Source: Mesobacillus sp. AQ2 (GTDB lineage Bacteria; Bacillota; Bacilli; Bacillales; Cytobacillaceae). From it: DNA of 64,000 nucleotides. The translations under genes and the position numbers were made by a program. Positions 59,796 through 64,000 of the stretch are shown here, one piece after another. The notes under the pieces were generated by a model. That model saw nothing but the letters and a program-made list of their open reading frames with translations, was not told where the DNA came from and ran no database searches. Where the stretch lies: the NCBI RefSeq assembly GCF_030122805.1, contig NZ_CP126080.1, positions 439,001 through 503,000 of the forward strand, in the 5' to 3' direction. Within the stretch, counting starts at the first letter, position 1. Every line of letters starts with the position of its first letter.

Positions 59796-60865
59796 AGCAA
59801 TTAGTCCGCGTGTTTATCGCGATTGCCATCGTATCAGCACTGCTGCTTGTGGCGATTTCGAAGCTGAATGACACCCAGGGATACTCAGGTGACAATACGT
59901 TGACAATTTACAACTGGGGAGATTATATCGACCCGGATCTCATCAAACGCTTTGAAAAAGAAACAGGCATCAGCGTCGTATATGAAACATTCGATTCGAA
60001 CGAAGCGATGATGACGAAGGTCAAGCAGGGCGGAACATCGTATGATATTGCTGTCCCTTCCGAATATATGATTGAAAAAATGCGGGAAGAGGACCTGCTG
60101 ATTCCGATTGATCATTCGAAGCTGCCGAATTTGAAAAATATCGACGAACGCTTCATGGATCTACCCTTCGATCCCGACAATAAGTACTCGATTCCTTATT
60201 TTTGGGGAACAGTTGGGATTGTGTATAATCCCGAATTGCTGGACGGAAAGGAATTTAAAAGCTGGAATGACCTCTGGGACCCTGAGCTAAAAAATGAAAT
60301 CCTGTTAGTCGACGGAGCCCGCGAAGTAATGGGTATGGGCTTGAACAGCCTCGGCTATTCCTTGAACGATACAAACAAAACCCATCTCCGTGAGGCGAAA
60401 GAGAAGCTCGACACACTGACGCCGAACATCAAAGCCATCGTCGGTGATGAAATAAAGATCTTGTTAGCGAACGAAGAAGCACCGATCGGTCTCGTCTGGT
60501 CTGGTGACGCCGCCGACATCATGTCCGAAAATGAAAAACTGGACTATGTCGTTCCGGAAGAAGGTTCCAATCTCTGGTTCGATAATATGGTCATCCCGAA
60601 GACAGCCAAGAACGTTGACGGAGCGCACCAGTTCATCAACTTCATCCTGGATGCGGAAGTATCTGCGCTCAATACTGAGTGGGTGAGCTACTCGACGCCG
60701 AACAAAGCAGCACTTGAGTTTATGCCAGAAGAGATGGTGACGGATGAAAGATTCTATCCATCGGCAGAGCTGACAGAGAAGCTTGAGGTCTATGAAAATC
60801 TCGGCCAGGCAAACCTTGCTTTTTACAATGAGTTGTTTTTAGAGTTCAAGATGCATAGGAAATAA
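59792..60865 (+). CDS. potD: Polyamine substrate-binding protein PotD
   Basis: The 357-residue protein has the PotD/PotF fold. It begins LTIYNWGDYIDPDLIKRFEK after a hydrophobic N-terminal helix, and contains YDIAVPSEYMIEKMREEDLL and WGTVGIVYNPELLDGKEF. The N-terminal segment FIAIAIVSALLLVAISKLND has no cysteine, so there is no lipobox. Most Gram-positive homologues are lipoproteins; this one is probably held by an uncleaved helix. ATG 59792 overlaps the potC stop. It ends the operon at a strong terminator. Confidence 0.9.
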   Translation: MKQLVRVFIAIAIVSALLLVAISKLNDTQGYSGDNTLTIYNWGDYIDPDLIKRFEKETGISVVYETFDSNEAMMTKVKQGGTSYDIAVPSEYMIEKMREEDLLIPIDHSKLPNLKNIDERFMDLPFDPDNKYSIPYFWGTVGIVYNPELLDGKEFKSWNDLWDPELKNEILLVDGAREVMGMGLNSLGYSLNDTNKTHLREAKEKLDTLTPNIKAIVGDEIKILLANEEAPIGLVWSGDAADIMSENEKLDYVVPEEGSNLWFDNMVIPKTAKNVDGAHQFINFILDAEVSALNTEWVSYSTPNKAALEFMPEEMVTDERFYPSAELTEKLEVYENLGQANLAFYNELFLEFKMHRK

Positions 60866-60870
60866 CGAGG

Positions 60871-60898
60871 AGCCCTGACTTTTTGTCGGGGCTTTTTT
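60871..60898 (+). terminator. Intrinsic terminator
   Basis: AGCCCTGAC and GTCGGGGCT pair with one wobble, followed by T6. Confidence 0.85.
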
Positions 60899-61007
60899 CG
60901 AGGGCCAGAAATACATGCAGTTTTTAGGCAGTCCTTTTTTCTGCTAAGTACATTCCTGTCACAAGTGCATAGGATATTCTGAGAAATTGTGAAGGGATTG
61001 AGCAAAA

Positions 61008-61793
61008 ATGTACTATGGATATTCAAATCCTTACCCTTATTATGTCAATGGGCCGATGTACTACAATAATGGAAGACAATGCGTAAACTGGGACCAGGCG
61101 AATGGTTATCATTCTTTCCACTATCCTTACAGGGAACTTGTTTTAAAGGATTATGGTCCAAACCCGTATGTGGTGAATATCAATGAAGCATCGATTCAAA
61201 ACCAGAATTATCGGACAGCCTTGTGGACAGGGAAACATCTGCAGGTCACCTTGATGAGCATCGAGGTTGGCGACGATATCGGTTTGGAAATCCATCCGAA
61301 GGTCGATCAATTTTTGCGGATTGAGAAAGGCCAGGGAGTTGTCCAAATGGGCAAAAGCAGAGATAACCTGACCTTCCAAACCAATGTCGCCGATGATTCC
61401 GCCATCATGATTCCCGCAGGAACATGGCATAACGTGACCAACACAGGCAATACTCCACTCAAGTTATACTCCATTTATGCTCCGCCAAACCATCCATTTG
61501 GTACAGTGCATGTGACCCATGCAGATGCAATGGAAAGACCAGTAGCGAGCAATGGAGTTCCAGAGGTTTTTGGAAAGACCCCGGACGAATGGGTAAAACA
61601 CACCGAGTTTTTAGTGCAAGAAGGACTGGAGGACGTGAAAAGAGGAATCAACGCTACACACATCCTGCAGGAATTCATTCTAATGGGTGTGCTTGTCGGA
61701 AAAGGATACACACCAGAAAAAGCATATGAGACAGTAGAAGAATGGGAACGCACAGGAAAGTCCCAACTTCTTCAGCAGAGCAAGAATATGTAG
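61008..61793 (+). CDS. Cupin protein with Tyr-rich N-terminus
   Basis: The 261-residue protein begins with a tyrosine- and asparagine-rich stretch (MYYGYSNPYPYYVNGPMYYN), as in spore-coat-associated proteins. A cupin barrel (about 70-165) with metal-ligand pattern EIHPKVDQFLRIEKG and GTWHNVTNTGN follows. The C-terminus is helical (about 185-261). The cupin resembles YdbB/YxaG-type small cupins, perhaps as an isomerase or dioxygenase; the substrate is unknown. ATG 61008 follows GAAGGGATTGAGCAAAA. The tyrosine-rich start hints at coat location; that is inference. Confidence 0.78.
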   Translation: MYYGYSNPYPYYVNGPMYYNNGRQCVNWDQANGYHSFHYPYRELVLKDYGPNPYVVNINEASIQNQNYRTALWTGKHLQVTLMSIEVGDDIGLEIHPKVDQFLRIEKGQGVVQMGKSRDNLTFQTNVADDSAIMIPAGTWHNVTNTGNTPLKLYSIYAPPNHPFGTVHVTHADAMERPVASNGVPEVFGKTPDEWVKHTEFLVQEGLEDVKRGINATHILQEFILMGVLVGKGYTPEKAYETVEEWERTGKSQLLQQSKNM

Positions 61794-61801
61794 GTTTGGA
61801 T

Positions 61802-61830
61802 GGGACACGAGACGTTCTCGTGTCCCTTAA
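61802..61830 (+). terminator. Intrinsic terminator
   Basis: GGGACACGAGA and TCTCGTGTCCC form a perfect 11-bp stem with a 3-base loop. Only short T runs follow. Confidence 0.7.
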
Positions 61831-61863
61831 TATTTTACGTGACTTGATCTCCCGATTAAGGAT

Positions 61864-62530
61864 TCAGACAAGTTTGCGGTGTTTTGAGGAAATGTTGTCA
61901 GAATAAGCCCGTGATTTAGACAGGTTTGAGGGTGGAAGGGGAAAAGCTGTCAAGAAAAGCGCGTGATTTAGACAGGTTTGAGGGTGGAAGGGGAAAAGCT
62001 GTCAAAAAACTCCCGTGATTTAGACAGGTTTGATGCTGAAGGCGGAAAAGCTGTCAAAATAAGCCCGTGATTTAGACAGGTTTGAGGGTGGAGGAGGAAA
62101 AGCTGTCAAAAAAAGCGCGTGATTTAGACAGGTTTGGGGTGCTAAGGGGAAAAGCTGTCAAAAAACGCCCGTGATTTAGACAGGTTTGATGCTGAAGGCG
62201 GAAAAGCTGTCAAGAAAAGCTCGTGATTTAGACAGGTTTGATGGTGAAAGGGGAAAAGCTGTCAAGAAAAGCGCGTGATTTAGACAGGTTTGGGGTGCTA
62301 AGAGGAAAAGCTGTCAAAAAAAGCGCGTGATTTAGACAGGTTTGGGGTGCTAAGAGGAAAAGCTGTCAAAAAAAGCTCTGGATTTAGACAGGTTTGATGC
62401 TGAAGGCGGAAAAGCTGTCAAAAAAAGCGCGTGATTTAGACAGGTTTGAAGGTGGAAGGGTAAAAGCTGTCAAAAAAAGCTCTGGATTTAGACAGGTTTG
62501 GGGTGCTAAGAGTAATAGCTGTCAAAAATA
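61864..62530 (+). repeat. 52-bp tandem array 6 (CTGTCAAG family, 13 arm pairs)
   Basis: Left arms recur every 52 bases from 61895 to 62519 (13 copies). Right arms are almost all TTTAGACAGG, so the inner bases of the stem no longer match CTGTCAAG, while the outer CTGTC/GACAG is kept. A degenerate extra unit can be aligned at 61843. Filler alternates between GAGGGTGGAAGGGG, GATGCTGAAGGCGG and GGGGTGCTAAGAGG, so units form subtypes. It lies between the cupin gene and the convergent SASP gene. Confidence 0.95.
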
Positions 62531-62627
62531 GTCCTGGGATTAATCAGGGCTAAGGGTATTAAGAAAGAAGCTAGAAAAAGTGGAGCAATGAGAAGTACAA
62601 AAATGGACAAAACGATTATGAACATAG

Positions 62628-62653
62628 AAAAAACCACTCTAAAGTGGTTTTTT
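62628..62653. terminator. Bidirectional terminator at the SASP stop
   Basis: AAAAAACCACT and AGTGGTTTTTT form an 11-bp stem with T6 on both strands. It includes the first bases of the SASP stop codon. Confidence 0.8.
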
Positions 62654-62807
62654 AATCCCGCATGGCTCCTGCTTCCCGGGAGGTCATCGCTCCCTGGCCT
62701 GCCTGTACATCTTTTTGGATTTGCTGTTTTACTTGCTGTGCATCTGTGCCTGCAAATCCGGCAGTTGCAGCATTGCCGCTTTTTGCTTTTTGTTGATTCT
62801 GTTGCAT
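62652..62807 (-). CDS. Gamma-type small acid-soluble spore protein
   Basis: The 51-residue protein is rich in Gln, Ala and Gly. Its core is KSGNAATAGFAGTDAQQVKQ, which contains the T-DAQQVKQQ segment of gamma-type SASP proteins, and it ends with QAGQGAMTSREAGAMRD. Such proteins store amino acids in the spore core and are degraded at germination by the GPR protease. It is shorter than SspE because it has only one repeat. ATG 62807 follows GAGGAGGAATCCATAAT. It identifies the host as a spore former. Confidence 0.72.
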   Translation of the reverse strand: MQQNQQKAKSGNAATAGFAGTDAQQVKQQIQKDVQAGQGAMTSREAGAMRD

Positions 62808-62947
62808 ATTATGGATTCCTCCTCAGTTATCGTTTTATCAGCATTAGTATTTACTAAAGTAGTATCAATATGTGCTCGTATCTTGCCTAAGTTAGACGGA
62901 AGAACTGTCCTATCGCCTCCAATCTGGGCTAAACTGTAAAATGGGCA

Positions 62948-62976
62948 TTGACACCAAAATGATATAGGAGTAATTT
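62948..62976 (+). promoter_or_regulatory. Promoter for the riboswitch transcript
   Basis: TTGACA (62948-62953), a 17-base spacer and TAATTT (62971-62976) lie about 30 bases before the riboswitch. Confidence 0.5.
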
Positions 62977-63007
62977 ATATGTATTCATTTTAATAACAAA
63001 CCTTTTT

Positions 63008-63149
63008 GCTGAATCCTATGAGCGGGGGAACCATTTTTGGATAAATTGATTTTATCTTGGGGTGAATTTTAGCGTGTGCAGCTAAAAGGGGATGCTCTCA
63101 ATCCCTAATCCGACAGCTAACTCCGTAAGCGCGGTTGGGAGAAGGGTCT
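63008..63149 (+). ncRNA. c-di-AMP riboswitch (ydaO/yuaA class)
   Basis: Conserved blocks appear in the known order: GCTGAATCC with GAGCGGGGGAACC (63008-63032), TTGGGGTGAAT (63057-63067), GGGGATGCTCTCAATCCC, then CCGACAGCTAAC with CCGTAAGCG and GGGAGAAGGG (63108-63146). In B. subtilis this class senses c-di-AMP and turns off ktrAB (yuaA) and other potassium genes. Here it precedes a potassium transporter, so function fits well. A terminator with T7 follows directly. Confidence 0.87.
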
Positions 63150-63153
63150 TATG

Positions 63154-63182
63154 GCCATTCTTTATTTGGGATGGTTTTTTTG
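63154..63182 (+). terminator. Riboswitch-controlled terminator
   Basis: GCCATTC and GGATGGT form a 7-bp stem with two wobbles and an 8-base loop, followed by T7. It is the likely expression switch. Confidence 0.7.
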
Positions 63183-63243
63183 TGGTTTTTTAAGGGATGG
63201 GGATTCTATCCCGTATAAGTTGAAAAGTAAAGAAGGGGTATCT

Positions 63244-64000
63244 TTGGTCAATATTTTGAGAAGGAATCGCTTAAAGCCGGCTCAGATCATTGTTTTGTTT
63301 TATGTTTTCGCTGTTTTGATCTCGGCTGCGTTACTTAGCTTGCCAATCGCGTTGAAGCCGGGGGTGAGCTGGACATTCATTGATGTCTTGTTTACAGCAG
63401 TGAGTGCGGTGAGTGTAACCGGTCTTGCTGTCGTGTCTACGCCGGATACCTTCAGCACAACCGGCATTTTTATCCTAATGTTCATCCTCCAGTTTGGTGG
63501 AATCGGAATCATGACGCTCGGTACATTTTTTTGGCTGGTGCTGCGAAAAAAAATCGGCCTTAAAGACCGGCAGTTAATCATGACGGACCAGAACCAATCC
63601 CAAATGTCGGGCCTGGTCAAACTGATGAGGCAGATTTTGATTATCATCCTGTTGATTGAAGCACTGGGAGCGTTGATTTTAGGGACTTATTTTCTAGGGT
63701 ATTTTCCGACATGGGAGGAAGCGTATCTTCAGGGAGCGTTTGCGGCTGTCAGTGCAACGACCAATGCGGGATTTGATATTACGGGAAGCTCGATGATTCC
63801 GTTTGCGAATGATTACTTTGTGCAGACTGTGAACATTATTCTGCTGACCCTGGGTGCGATTGGATTCCCTGTCTTGGTCGAATTGAAGGAATTTTTCCTG
63901 AATCGCAAAAAACACAATCGAACCCATTTTTCTTTGTATACCAAGGTGACTTCCTTGACCTTTTTTGCACTGATGTTCTTCGGTGCATTCGCCATCTTGC
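63244..64000 (+). CDS. TrkH/KtrB-type potassium transporter (5' part)
   Basis: The first 252 residues are in the window; the gene runs off the right edge. The helix-loop-helix repeats with selectivity filters are visible as VSVTGLAVV near residue 58 and ATTNAGFD near 170. Between them lies LQFGGIGIMTLG, a family hallmark. It is the membrane subunit for potassium uptake (KtrB or KtrD type); a KtrA-like regulatory subunit is not seen upstream. TTG 63244 follows AAGAAGGGGTATCT. Control by the c-di-AMP riboswitch is well supported. Confidence 0.88.
   Translation, partial: MVNILRRNRLKPAQIIVLFYVFAVLISAALLSLPIALKPGVSWTFIDVLFTAVSAVSVTGLAVVSTPDTFSTTGIFILMFILQFGGIGIMTLGTFFWLVLRKKIGLKDRQLIMTDQNQSQMSGLVKLMRQILIIILLIEALGALILGTYFLGYFPTWEEAYLQGAFAAVSATTNAGFDITGSSMIPFANDYFVQTVNIILLTLGAIGFPVLVELKEFFLNRKKHNRTHFSLYTKVTSLTFFALMFFGAFAIL

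Noticed and set aside
1..64000. Mobile elements, prophage, rRNA or tRNA genes
   Set aside because: No transposase, integrase, phage structural gene, terminal inverted repeat pair, or tRNA cloverleaf was seen on either strand.

Overview
The window reads as chromosomal DNA of an endospore-forming Bacillaceae bacterium of moderate GC content. The evidence is strong AGGAGG-type ribosome binding sites, many TTG and GTG starts, short-spaced intrinsic terminators, and sporulation genes: a gamma-type SASP, a CwlC-like amidase with SPOR domain, and a YhcN/YlaJ lipoprotein. Many genes look like those of Bacillus, Mesobacillus or Cytobacillus relatives; I cannot name the species. No rRNA, tRNA, insertion sequence, prophage or CRISPR array is visible.

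Layout. 0.4-6.7 kb: an FUSC-type exporter, then a tightly coupled xanthine dehydrogenase operon in the order pucA-pucB-pucD-pucC-pucE. 6.9-13 kb: DUF1456 protein, cysteine dioxygenase, EamA transporter, an ABC-F ATPase behind a leader with a 7-codon upstream ORF, a small protein with a long structured leader, the first repeat array, and TspO. 13-19.5 kb: GNAT, orphan PstS, a CBO0543 family cluster (two intact, one decayed), and an MhqR-type quinone-stress locus (ring-cleaving dioxygenase plus WrbA-like flavoprotein). 19.8-25 kb: SelO, MMPL transporter, and a CarH/LitR-type B12-binding MerR regulator with candidate operators facing a small DUF378 gene. 25-31.5 kb: Gfo/Idh/MocA oxidoreductase, a run of small unknown proteins with two nucleotide-enzyme-like genes, and an SDR. 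31.5-40 kb: PepF, CwlC-like amidase, PutP, ZIP transporter, a DegV relic, MFS. 40-49 kb: two near-identical DoxX genes with duplicated promoters, kinase-like protein, YhcN/YlaJ lipoprotein, GNAT, a gene with an apparent frameshift, and YceI behind two MhqR-type boxes. 49-64 kb: MFS, AI-2E family permease, paired DUF3231 genes, YiaA/B, thioesterase, potABCD, cupin, SASP, and a c-di-AMP (ydaO/yuaA) riboswitch in front of a TrkH/KtrB potassium transporter that runs off the end.

The most unusual content is intergenic. Six tandem arrays (near 11.8, 21.3, 36.7, 48.7, 56.2 and 61.9 kb), plus one decayed copy near 41.4 kb, all have a period of exactly 52 bp. Their sequences fall into different families (CTGTCAAGA, CTGTCCGAA, TGTCCGTCAT and TTATGTG arms), but every unit carries an inverted repeat. 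Both arms change together between families, once inside a single array. Three arrays hold 14 arm pairs, one 13, one 6 and one 5. Most start shortly after the intrinsic terminator of a plus-strand gene. I know of no name for this class.

Three regulatory stories stand out. One is ribosome-sensing attenuation of the ABC-F gene. Another is a possible light/B12-controlled divergent region. The third is a dispersed quinone-stress regulon (mhqO-like, wrbA-like, YceI, possibly both doxX) sharing TATCTCGA half-sites. Several small genes carry in-frame stops, frameshifts or deletions.
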